DNA of 64,000 nucleotides from assembly GCA_947247005.1 (NCBI GenBank), contig OX365944.1, positions 5,716,501 through 5,780,500 of the forward strand. Reading direction: 5' to 3'. Made by a program: the position numbers and the translations under genes. This DNA is from Spisula solida (Eukaryota > Mollusca > Bivalvia > Venerida > Mactridae). Shown in pieces: positions 12,238 to 23,907 of this stretch. Positions within the stretch are counted from its first letter, which is position 1. Every line of letters begins with the position of its first letter. The notes under the pieces were generated by a model that worked only from the letters and a program-made list of their open reading frames with translations, was not told where the DNA came from and did not search any database.

Positions 12238-12772
12238 CTTAAAATAGAAAGAAAATACAAGCAATTTAGATATGATGTGTAGGTAAACTGTCTTAATTTC
12301 ATAATTGCGTTACCACAAATATACAATATTACGTATGTAGAGACATTTTACTAAACAGGGATATCAGACAGTTATTTAACTAAGATATGGTGGGAAGTGT
12401 AATAAAATAAGATCATTAGTGATCATAATGACAAATGACATCAAACTAATTACATGAAATAATTTATTCTAGACATCATCATGTATATATATATATTTAT
12501 CACATAACATGCGGTCCAAGAGAGCCGTAAAGCCGTGACGTAAATATCGTTCGACACTCCTAGACCGTGCAATAAATATTTAAATTAGCTTGAAGTGACG
12601 TTAGCCAATCCAAGCATTGATCCGTCACTGACGTCAGGATAATATCAACGTAACCATGACGTCGCGCTCATTGCACCGCTAAATTTCGGCTGCAACATAT
12701 GCAGTGCACATCATCCTTCTGAACAATATTGAGCGTTTTCTAAGGTTATGTGGTAAATAGAATCTTACATTC

Positions 12773-12889
12773 GTGCTCATTACATACGAGTTTTATTAAA
12801 CTCGTCGACAAAGACAATATGACACTCGGCAAAGCCTCGTTCATTTCATTTTGTCCACTCGTTTAATAAAACTCGTATGTAATGAGCAC
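12773..12889. repeat. Foldback with 29-bp arms, only in copy A
   Basis: Arms at about 12773-12801 and 12861-12889 are perfect inverses (GTGCTCATTACATACGAGTT onward), separated by about 60 bases. They lie within a roughly 415-bp segment (12491-12908) missing from copy B. Possibly a small MITE. Confidence 0.75.
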
Positions 12890-15072
12890 TCATACAAGAT
12901 CCTCTATATATGTGTGTGTATAAACTCGGATATAACGAACCACATGTCACTTCGCTTTGTACGTTATAAGAATTATTCGCTCTATTGATATAACGAAATA
13001 TACGTATAAAGCATGATGCTCCAACGTACGCTATTTTTGGTTAGCAGGGAATTGAGATTGTATTCGTTAAAAGCAGAATTCGCTATATCCGAGTCCGAGT
13101 TCGTTACAATCATGAATTTACTGTACATCTATCAATGTACTGACTCTTGTCAATTCACCAGCCCAACAAAACCCCGTAGTCGCCGAAATAGGATAAAGAT
13201 TGAAAAATATAGATACGAGGGTTGTTCAATAAATACGTACAAGTGAGAGTATCATAGTGTCAACATGTAGCATAAATACACAATGCATATGAGTAGCGCA
13301 TGCATTTAAGTTCTGCAAGTAAGCTAACACTCGTTGTTATAAAAGCATTCTGTTAAATCTTTACTCAATATTCTTAGTCTAGACGGTTTCCTTCAAAACT
13401 GTGTATTACGTATAAACACTAAAGGACCATTCCATTTTATTTTCAAAGTAATAGTTTTCAATTTGTTTCATTTGAACGAACTATTTAAGAAATATTACTC
13501 CATAAAACGAAACAAAATGCAAATATTTTTAAGGGTCAGGCGATGGTGTCACTTTAGGAATTCCGCATGTTTTAGCCGCTATATGTACCATAGGTGTCCG
13601 TATCGTAATATAAAAAGGTCCAAAACGATACGGACTCCTGTGCTATATTAGTTACTACAAATGAGTAAGTAATAAATATTTGTGTGACAAATGCTGACAA
13701 ACGGAAGTGTGCAGTCATAATGTGTGTGGTAACAATTCAAGTCTCATGTAACATAGTCTATGCTCTTTTCGAGAATGCAAAACAAAAATAAATGGAATAA
13801 TCGTAAAAATAGTAAGGCGTGTCAAGCGTTGCACAATTCAAAACGTTTCGTATTTATGTGGTGTACTTCTATATCGTACTTTTTTGTGTTCTTTTTTATA
13901 ACATAACATAACATAATATTGTCCCCTTATGGTAATACAGTTAATAAAATCTACATTTGATTTGCGTAGACATGCATTGTTCATGTATACTACACTCTCA
14001 AACGCGAAGACCCCTTATTTTAGTAAATAAGTTACGTTTGATTTGACTAAACGCACTGGCCCCGTTCGGAACGTTTGATTTGCCTCGAAATACTGGACCC
14101 GTATGGTAATAAATAAGCTATGTTTGATTTGGACCCATAGCAGCGTTTATTCTTCATTTATCACTATAACAATTTAGACACTTTCGACTTGGGAATTCTA
14201 GAGAACATGTAATTGTCTATTCCACTATATATATGATGATTACTTTCATAATTCGGTATGAAAGAGCAGAGCCCATTGTCTTATCTTCATATATTCCCTG
14301 ATATTAATTTCTATCCGACGGAAGCGCCATTGTTCTTTCCGTAAATTCAGACTCATTTATCAATTTCAAAGAACATTGAAAGGATAATGAAACGTAGCAT
14401 ACTAATAATCATCCGTCAACATGTTTAAATCAATCAATGCTATAACTGTATATTATAATAGAGAAGATGCTGCGCTGATAACAAACAGTACCAAATCCTT
14501 TTTGTGGGCATTTTATTTTGTGGAATTTGGTTCAAAGTAATTTCGCTGGGACGTACATTCACGGATTTCAATTTCGTAAGATGAAACCTCTTATAGCATA
14601 TTGCGATTCGATTTATCGTGATGATCTGATTGCTTGCACACGATTTGAAAACAACGACAATTATCCCCCACGAAAATAAATCACTTGACTATAATAATTA
14701 TGTAATTATTGTAAAATAATATTGGATGCCATGCAAGGAAGATATCTGCAGTCGTCTTGCAGTATCTTTGAGGTGCTGCCAAGGTACCCATCAACGAGTA
14801 AACTCCAACAACAAATGCTAAATATAAAATAGAAATATCGGGACCTTCCATCACCAAAATAACTGAAAAGGTCACTACATGTCCCTTTCTGGTAAAATGA
14901 CTTCAAACTCAAATTATATAAACCAAATATTACATGGATATTCTGAGCAAAAACCCACACGAACGAAAGAACAAACACAATAATGCATTTTACCGTAGTA
15001 ATAAAACAGAAATAATTTTACAGTCAACTTAGAGGCAACCAATGAAAACATTGCATTTTCAAATAAGGCTAA

Positions 15073-15293
15073 AGACTACGTCCCACTGAGCATTTTTTAC
15101 TTCGGTAATGTACTCCCGATTGAAGTTAAGGAGCTATAAGAACATCGGGAACAGGTTCCTCGTGGTCTAGGGGAGGCTTCGGGGAAGTCATGAGACAGTT
15201 TTGTGATTTCGGAAGGAATTGTGATGAATCGGGGGTATTGGAAGAAATGGGGTGAACATCGCCGATGTGGAATTCCTCAGTGGGACCTAGGCT
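15073..15293 (+). mobile_element. Short TIR element (MITE), copy 3 of 6
   Basis: Same family; the left terminus is degraded (AGACTACGTCCCACTGAG) and the right terminus intact (CTCAGTGGGACCTAGGCT). Lies in the long intron of copy A. Confidence 0.85.
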
Positions 15294-15844
15294 TTAACAT
15301 GAACATTCTCTTATATTCAACGCATTTATAGTTATTTGGTTAATTTAAAACCTGAAAACACGACGCAAATAACATACAGCACGTATACAAACATACTAAC
15401 GGAATACACAAAACACTCGGAAATATATCATTAATAAACTACTTGTCCAAGAAATCCCATGCTATTAATTTAAAACCTTATTTAGATGTCTACAGTTTCA
15501 GTGCCACTCATTATTCACCTAAATTAATCAGATACTGCTTGTTTTAGATAGAACAAGTTGAGAGATGAAAGAAAAGTCTTACTAAAGTACATTTGTACTT
15601 AGATGCCACATATATCGAGTTCATTGGTAAAAGGACTGACAAATTGCGATTGGCTGCATGGAATATATATTTTCGCCGTAATGACTTCAGTAGTCAGTTC
15701 ATTTGTCCAGAGTATGCCTTTATAAAGATGAACTCTATAATAACTCTTGTAATAATTGTTATGTATATGTTATTGTTTATAATATGTTGTAAATAATGGG
15801 AATAAATGTGTTTAAACAAAAATATGCCTAGATATTTTGTACAC

Positions 15845-16497
15845 ATCGGATACAAGGAAATCGTCATGAGTCCGGGTTATGTGTAACCCAGGTATAGGCA
15901 CCAAGTTTCCGTCATGCTAGGAAATCGTCCGGAGTGCGGGTAATTAATGTGTAACCCAGCTATAGGCACCAAGTTTCCGTCATGCTAGGAAATCGTCCGG
16001 AGTGGGGTAATTAATGTGTAACCCAGCTATAGGCACCAAGTGTCATGCTAGGAAATCGTCCGGAGTCCGGGTAATGTGTAACCCAGCTATAGGCACCAAG
16101 TTTCTGTCATGCTAGGAAATCGTCCTGGTAATTAATGTGTAAACCAGCTATAGGCATCAAGTTTCCGTCATGCTAGGAAATCGTCCGGAGTGCGGGTAAT
16201 TAATGTGTAACCCAGCTATAGGCACCAAGTTTCCGTCATGCTAGGAAATCGTCCGGAGTGCGGGTAATGTGAAACCCAGCTATAGGCCCCAAGTTTCAGT
16301 CATGCTAGGAAATCGTCCGGAGTCCTGGTAATGTGTAACCCAGCTATAGGCCCCAAGTTTCCGTCATGCTAGGAAATCGTCCGGAGTCCGGGTAATGTGT
16401 AACCCAGCTATAGGCCCCAAGTTTCCGTCATGCTAGGAAATCGTCCGGAGTGCGGGTAATGTGTAACCCTGCTATAGGCACCAGGTTTCCGTCATGC
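15845..16497. repeat. Minisatellite, about 64-bp unit, about ten copies, copy A
   Basis: Units of GTAACCCAGCTATAGGCACC, AAGTTTCCGTCATGCTAGG and AAATCGTCCGGAGT...GGGTAAT. Variants differ by TAAT insertions and single substitutions. Copy B has only one full unit plus partials. Confidence 0.92.
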
Positions 16498-17545
16498 TTG
16501 CATACCATAACTGCATAATTATTGATATAATTATCAATGCAAATAAACGAACGAAAACAACACAATAGAATAATCAAAGAATACAGAAGCGCTTCAAACA
16601 ACATACAATGACTATAAGAAAAGTTGATACATATTTTGTATAGTCAAATGTACGAAATGCTCGAAGTACAAAAAGGTGCGACTATTTCATATAACAAAAT
16701 AGTTTATAGTATACAAACAGAAGTCATTGTATTATACCTGAATAATCCGTAAGAAAAGAAACCTCTGTAAAACAATGTGTAGGGACAATAACAGTGACAT
16801 GTAACTACGTGACTTGATTAAACTATAGATCGAAAACGAGCCGTGACTGCGCGTTTAGCTAAAAATATACTTTTTATATATAGTGTATACCCAAAGGTTA
16901 CGACTCATAGGTCATATTCTATTTACTAGTATACTAAGCCGGTGTTCCATGACTTCAACTAAAACAATCCGCATCCGTACTCCGTATGTGCAAAATTAGA
17001 ACAGTTGCTTTAACAGTGTACGTTAAATATGGAAAAGGGACAATAGAAAAATTTGCGCAAACGCAGTCCGGATGCGGGACGCACTTGCCGAACCCACACG
17101 TTAAGTCATGGAATACCGACGGCTTTAGTATGCCAAACATATTCAGTCAGTATTATTCAATATTCTCTCTAACACCCACCAGGCTGTCAACGGATGTAAC
17201 ATATATAGCATATTCGATTCACGGCTTCTCATAAGACCTTACGTAACGACGCTTACATTGAGTCGATTGAAGAATGAGCGTATGGATATATACAGTTTAA
17301 ATGTACACCACTACTGTGAGACCTTGACAGTTCTAGTCGAATGTGCTGTCTGACTTATCGTATGATTCCACTGAAAGTAGGTACCTCTACTAATCGCACA
17401 CCTGAATGTAATTCCAATATACGCCAGTACGGTATTAGAATAAATACGGTACTGTGTTCCTGTTAGTACGACAATAGCCCCCCCCCCAACGTCAAACATT
17501 CGATACTTGTAGCAAAATATATGTTTAGAGCATTAATCATTATAC

Positions 17546-17757
17546 TGTAAAATCACATATTTTCGTGGGTATAAAATTTCGAGTTTTGGTTAAAATGCAT
17601 TACCGTAGGATCATATATTTGTGGATTACAGAACATGAAAGAACAAACCCATGTCTGATTTAAAGAGGTCGAATTATCGTGGGGATTATATTCCGTGGTC
17701 GAGTTCAACAACAAAATCCACGAAAATTCAACTCCCTCTAAAGATAATGATTTTACA
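17546..17757. mobile_element. TGTAAAATCA-terminal MITE, only in copy A
   Basis: Left TGTAAAATCACATATTTTCG and right ATAATGATTTTACA form terminal inverted repeats. Same family as 10825-11018. It lies in a segment (17318-18210) absent from copy B. Confidence 0.65.
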
Positions 17758-18413
17758 ATATGCGACAGTCACTGTAGGTGTTTTTGCAGGTAACTGAGAT
17801 CGTGTCGTCGTTCAGAAAAGTGTTTAAAGCTATTATATGTTACCAAGCTCAGTGATCGTTTTTACCGGAACTTAAGGCTATTCAACAACATTCTCTTTTG
17901 CAGTGACATACTCCTGTTGGATTTGGTTATACATTTTTGTATCGTAATAATTTTAATGATAGAAATGTAAAAATGTGGTTCTGTGTAATACATGTGCTAT
18001 AATGGTGTCATCATTTCGAATATACACATACCCCTAGCCTTATACAATTATTTGGAAATTTCATACAATAAGTTTATCCCTTCGCTACCAACAAGACGGA
18101 TACACGTGTGACGTCACGTCTATAATATCTGTAAAATGACGTCAATGGGCATTTATACTTATTGGAATGTCGGAGACATTCCAGGACGGGTATACCCGTC
18201 TTACTGGCAAATCAAATGGCTTATAGTAAGCGGGACGGGTATTATCACTCGGAATACCTCTGCCATTTCTACATAATTTATTGGATGATGTGTGTACGCA
18301 GTAGAAATAAATGCCATACGGACCGTACCGAATAGGGGTATGCCGTTCTTGTTAGCTGCGAAAGGGTTAATGTTTCGTATCTTCATGTAGATGACGACAC
18401 AATAGACACTTAC

Positions 18414-18484
18414 CCTTCTCTCATGTAGTTTTCACTGTTGTCGAAGTCATCAGTAGCTAGATCATACACTTGATTGAACATACC
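18414..18484 (-). CDS. Copy A exon: GAF-B N-terminal part
   Basis: 71 nt, identical in sequence and splice sites to the copy B exon 55794-55864. It is the most 5' recognisable exon of copy A and ends with GG before GTAAGT. Confidence 0.75.
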
Positions 18485-20098
18485 CTGAAAACATTCATAA
18501 TAAAATGCATAAAAACATAAGTAAAACATATTTATATACCAAGCCCCTTTTCCTGACTAAAGATATCCTTACTTTTACTGCTACTAGTGTAGCATTATTG
18601 TCATTCACTTAATTTGAAGAGTTATCTACAGTTTCGAAACAATCACGCAAATCTGTACAGTTCGCTAATAAAGCCTCATAACTTTAAGTTTTTAAAATAC
18701 TGAATGTTTATTTATTTAGTAAAATATACCAAATTCTAATGAACTTAATTTTTTTCTAAATCATTGTGTAGCAAAAATATTAAATAAACAAAATCATGAG
18801 CATGGAATGCTGATTTCGAAATTTAGAATTATTACTTTTTAGTTTTTATATCAAATTCTGCATTTTCATGCGTTTCCTGGCAACCAAGTAATAATCACTA
18901 AACTGTAATTAATAACATCTATTGAATGTGACAACGTTTTATGAAAATGTGCATTAATTACAATCTCATCGTATGCTTTCATAGCCGCTTTATTTCCTGT
19001 GTGCAAAGCTACATAAGATTTTATATTTTGTTTTCCGAATATAACTTTATTAAATGTCGAAATCGATGGATGTTACATTGTCTTGACAAGCACTAAACAT
19101 AACATGAACATAATGAAGGTAATACTCAAAATGTATTATGTACGAGAACATTAATTTCGCAGAACAATGTAGTATATGATGAACAGCCACAACAACATAC
19201 ATAAAAGTAGTTTATAACGTCGAACATCATGGTTTTATGGCCAGACCTAACCACATGTGAAAGTACATTAATATTATTATTTCTACCGTGCGTAGGCGCT
19301 GTATCACTGTATATAGTCCACGCCGAACATAACTCACGCTGAATATAGCTAACACGTGCTCCATATTCGTTGACAATAAATAAACTTTATACAGCCTACA
19401 GCGAATACAGGTCGACAAAAGCTGTTTACATCAAGATATTACATATAGCTCATTTTTAGGAATAAAGAACCAACAATGTCATTTTGGAACAATTATCTGA
19501 TCACAATCGACGTCAACATTATCATCATCGTCGTCGTTAACAACTTCTACTTAAGAAATAATGAATACGTAGCTATGTTTTGTTGCGTAATAAAATATAG
19601 GCACGTGTTTGGATGCGTAGTAATTAAATCACGAGTGCGCATTCAAATGAGTGCCTGTAGTTTATAACACAACAAAGCGCAGCTCCTATTTATTATTTCG
19701 ATTCTAACATCGCCAATGCTCTGCCATTTATAGCACAACAAGACAGGTTGACGTCAAACTACTTTCTTTCCTAGGAACGTTACCGTCACCGTTACGTCAT
19801 TTGTCATAGTATATGACGTCAAACGTGACGTCACCAATCAGCTATATTTTATCGCGGTAATAAAATATGGTAAGCTCAATATACGCAAAGAAGGCAAATC
19901 TCACGTGCTATGTTAGAATGCTACATATCAGCTACTTGTACTCCTGCTACTACTAATGCTACGATGACTACTATGATGATGATGATGAATGCAAATTATA
20001 TTAATATATTGAGTTAAGCATAACCACAAGTATGTTTGAAATAAATAAATACTGTTCACTAAGAATATGGGCTATATCCGGTGTTAGCTGTTTACGGC

Positions 20099-20280
20099 GC
20101 GGTAAGGTACACCAACGCTGGGAATGTACACCAAGGTACACCAACGCTGGGAAGGTACACCAATGCTGGGAAGAAACACCAACGCTGGCAAGGTACACCA
20201 ACGCTGGCAAGGTACACCAACCCTGGTAGGTTCACCAACGCTGGCAAGGTACACCGACGATGACAAGGTACACCAACACT
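20099..20280. repeat. Minisatellite, about 19-bp unit, copy A
   Basis: Roughly nine units of GGTACACCAACGCTGGCAA. Open frames across it are repeat artefacts. Confidence 0.92.
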
Positions 20281-22611
20281 AAACTTTCGATCATACCACC
20301 CAACAGTTTAATCCAGTGTAATAAGGGCATTGTTAAGATGGGATACGGAAGATAGGATAAGAAGGAAATTGTGGTGTGAATGTCAGTGGATCAGAAACTA
20401 ACCTGAACATATAGACTATATACGAGATTTTAGTGTATCAATTGTAAAGACATTAAGGAGCAATAATCATTTATATTGTATCGTACCAAATGATTTATGT
20501 GAATTATATTGCAAAATTCATGTATTGGAATTATCAGGGGGATTAGATATTTCTCGGGAAATCTCCTTACTTCTTTGGCTTTGGTCATCGAGTGCTCACA
20601 CGTCTTCATAGCTTGGCTCACAAGCGTTCCGACCAAGTATTGGACTTGACAAATATTACTACGACAGTATCTGAAAAGCATGGACTGCTAGAAACGAGCA
20701 TTAGCGCGCTGCAAATGGGTAAAAGGTACATGGCCTGGATCAATAGTGTTACAATAGATATGCGTATTTTTATAATGGCAGTAACATATCGTATTTGTTT
20801 CAAATGACAAAGGTTAGTTTTATTTACTGTAGCACACAACGTCACTTGTCCAACGAATGCTGTTATTTCATAGGGAAAACACAAACAAAATGGTGAATAT
20901 TATTAAGACAATGGACGATTATATTGTAAATCACGTGCGCGCTCAACACCAATAACAAACGGGAAGCAACCAATAAATACAGAAAATGAATTACAAAGAA
21001 GCAGAGTGTACTTACTTAGGAACAGAAATGCTTTAATTCAGGACTATGATCGTATTTTATGTGTCTCAATGATGATCATGCAAAGCATTGACATATCGAT
21101 GAAAATATAAATAATGAATAAAGCTGATATATAAATGGGACGGTGGTCCCAGGCATATTGTATGAATCCTGATTACATAAAATGACCATTGTTTACATTA
21201 ATAGTATATTTTCTAATATGCCTACATTAATAGCATTAATATACGTATATTTGTGACGGCGACTGCAGAAATCAGGCCAGACGCGGTTACGTCTATTTTT
21301 AGAAAAATGACGTCAAAAACGTTCATTTTTTTTCGCGGATTTTCTTATTAACTATGTGTTTCCACATTGTGTGTTTTCACCGTGAACTGATGAATAATTG
21401 TGTTCATATCATTCGTGGGTCGTATATGTATGTACTATACGTTTATTCAGGTCTGTCACTAGTATACAAATACATATGTATTGCTATATCATAACATTGT
21501 ATTGTTAGTATTTTTACAATACCCTATTCACTAAGCCACATGCTAATACACATAATATCTATAAAATAAGACATTAATAAGAGAAATTACAATAGTTATG
21601 TTCACAATTTTACGTAAAATATGACTGACCTGAATAGTCGATTTATACATTGCGCACTGAACCGCTACGTCATAGTTACAAAACACGATAAAGAATTGGT
21701 ACCAGCATTTACTAGCTTGGTGCTTAACATTTAAGAAGTATTGCAATGGCTTCTTTTTTCTCCTACCCTCATGGAGATGGTTACATGTACCATCAGGAAT
21801 GTAGTGTCGAGAGACATGTAAGATTGTAGAACTTTTTAAATATCCATCTAACGTAATTTGTATCTAAAACTGTTGAAAACGTGTTAAGAAATTTCCTGCT
21901 TTTCTTATTTTCGTGTCAATATACCTGAACCAGTATAGACGTCAGTAAAAGCTATGAACACATACAGACAAAACCACTACACGTTTAGAATTATACTATT
22001 TACTAGTAACTGTACTAGAGAGTTCCCTCCCTTGATTTTCAGGGGAAGTTACTTTTGTTCGTTTAAAAGTAAGCTATGTAATACACTTAAGATCGCACGT
22101 ACTGAAGAACAATACAGGACAATCGTCGGGAAATAATAGTGTTAATAATGTTAAGGTCTATTTTTTAAATAAAACACATCGCTACCATCATCTAACAAGT
22201 ACCGACAGACGACACAACAATAAGATCTAGAACATCGGCGTTAATTAGTCAAATCTAATCACACATTGACAGTTTGATTTCTAGTAAGGATTTCTCAATC
22301 TAATCCGTCAAACTGTCGTTATCTTATTCCATACTACTACATTGCGACGACATACAATTTTAGATCTCCCCTATATCGAGAAGACTCTCCTATCTGAGAA
22401 GACATATTATTATATAAATATGAGCGTTAAATTGCTTGAGGAAGCGAAAATGACAAACGATGACAGAACAGAACAATTTAGCCTCAGCAAATATTTCAAT
22501 ATCATTTGACATAAGATGCCGTAATTTAAATCATCTTTGAAATAACTTAAAAGTGTCATTCAAGTGATAACTTCATTCGGAAAGGTCTCTAAATTAGTCA
22601 ACCCAGTGATA

Positions 22612-22875
22612 CCATAACACATGGCGTGTGGCGTCATTTTCAGCAAGACTGTTTATGCCATACCACGTGGTATATGACGTCATTTTCTGCTAGACAAATT
22701 CGATATACGACCACGTGTTATGGGACGTTACTTTCTGTCAAATAGTATTGTCATATCAGGTGACATGTGTCGTCATTATCAGCTAGACCGTTTTGCCATA
22801 CCACGTGATATGTGACGTCATGTTCAGTTATACAATGTTGTAATATCATATGGTATGTGACGTCTTTCAGCTGCC
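22612..22875. repeat. About 48-bp degenerate array with CACGTG and TGACGTCA motifs, copy A
   Basis: Six or so units of the form CCATACCACGTGGTAT then GTGACGTCATTTTCAGCTAG. Each carries a near-palindromic E-box-like CACGTG and a CRE-like TGACGTCA, many degraded. Whether it binds factors is unknown. Confidence 0.7.
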
Positions 22876-23907
22876 CCAAATTACTCCATCGCTTCAGGAT
22901 ATAAATCTAGAGTTGTAGTATTTCTAAAAGAATGACAAAACCAGGTATGAACTAAATAATCTTAGGCGTTCGTAAATAAGCAATCATCAATTATGTTTTC
23001 AATCAAACATGATTCTAATGAATGTCTAGTGATCTTTTTTATCTACCGTGAAACTAAGAATAATCTACAATTTAGATGTTTTCGTCAAGTTAAGACGTCC
23101 TGGTCTTTATGTCACATGCTAACCCAAATGCATATAACAGCTAGATCTAGGATTAACATGAACAACGATTCAAATCAAATTGTTAATAAAATCAGACAAC
23201 ATTCATCTCCCCTCAAGACTTAGCGCCATTTAATATATTGGACGATTTTCATCAAGAAGAAATATGGTTGACATGATGTATAGCCAATTACAATCTGTTA
23301 GATGCCAGTGCAAGAAATGCATGCACACAGAGCTACAAATGGAAACACAGTCGAATAAATGATGAGCATGGTTATAAATGATGATAAAATATACACAACG
23401 TTAATGCTTTGATTTGAGAGCATACATTTTGATGTTAGGAAAGCTATCATACGAAGAGCGCCAGTATTATCAGCGTATTATTTGTAAAGTTAAATTAGTT
23501 ATTACTGGTATAGAATTCTAAAGTTGCACGGTTTAATGCAAGTACATATAATTTACTTTGTCATTCGTCGAAAACAGAGCAATCTAATGTTTTATTGAAT
23601 TTCTGTTTGGGGCAATCAATAACGTACTAAAATTCTCTAAATTTGTGCTGCCAGACAACTAGAAACGCCGACAGGGTGCCACATAAAATTCGAAAATTGA
23701 CATAATCAAGTGAGGTTTTTGTCCAAGCTGCCGTCAATCTACAATGACATCACAGGCCAGATAGGATGGCCAAGATGGACTACACACGGAGTTTATTTTT
23801 ATTTATAAACATTTTTTTTAAAATGAAGACAATACATTCGGTACCCCTTATCCGGTTAAATTATGCACAAATTGCCAAGACGAAGCTCTTCGGTGTTGTT
23901 ATACATA

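Larger units (their letters stand above)
12238..18413. other. Large copy A intron
   Basis: 6.2-kb intron of copy A. It contains the foldback, a MITE, the expanded 64-bp minisatellite and an A-only block 17318-18210. No coding signal is seen. Confidence 0.6.
1008..18484 (-). pseudogene. Copy A: partial PDE11/PDE5-like gene lacking three catalytic exons
   Basis: Ten minus-strand exons are colinear with copy B: 18484-18414, 12237-12174, 11682-11635, 11199-11056, 8438-8295, 7449-7303, 4455-4355, 3536-3395, 1690-1616 and 1091-1008 (1020 nt, 340 codons). All keep GT-AG splice sites and contain no stop. Between 7303 and 4455 the three exons carrying HNWRH, HDLDHRG and EHHH are absent because of a 3.5-kb deletion with its junction at 4888-4890. 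The exon before the gap ends in phase 0 and the one after starts in phase 0, so the frame is preserved. The product would keep GAF-B, the TASD Asp and the EMQV Gln but lose the two metal-binding histidines, one metal Asp and the catalytic His, so it cannot be an active PDE. The terminal exon would lie left of the window. No 5' exons, GAF-A or promoter are recognisable before the homology ends near 27194. It may be a decaying fragment, an expressed dead isoform, or an allele. Confidence 0.8.

Noticed and set aside
14681..14978. Overlapping minus-strand hydrophobic frames in the large intron
   Set aside because: Two different frames are open over the same bases, neither has family motifs, and the copy B equivalent has substitutions and indels that break them.
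21630..21742. Minus-strand frame ending FIVFCNYDVAVQC, resembling the last helix of a GAF domain
   Set aside because: Acceptor context is poor, the donor GTCAGT is weak, and A/B divergence (about 5 in 100) exceeds that of true exons. Possibly a chance resemblance.
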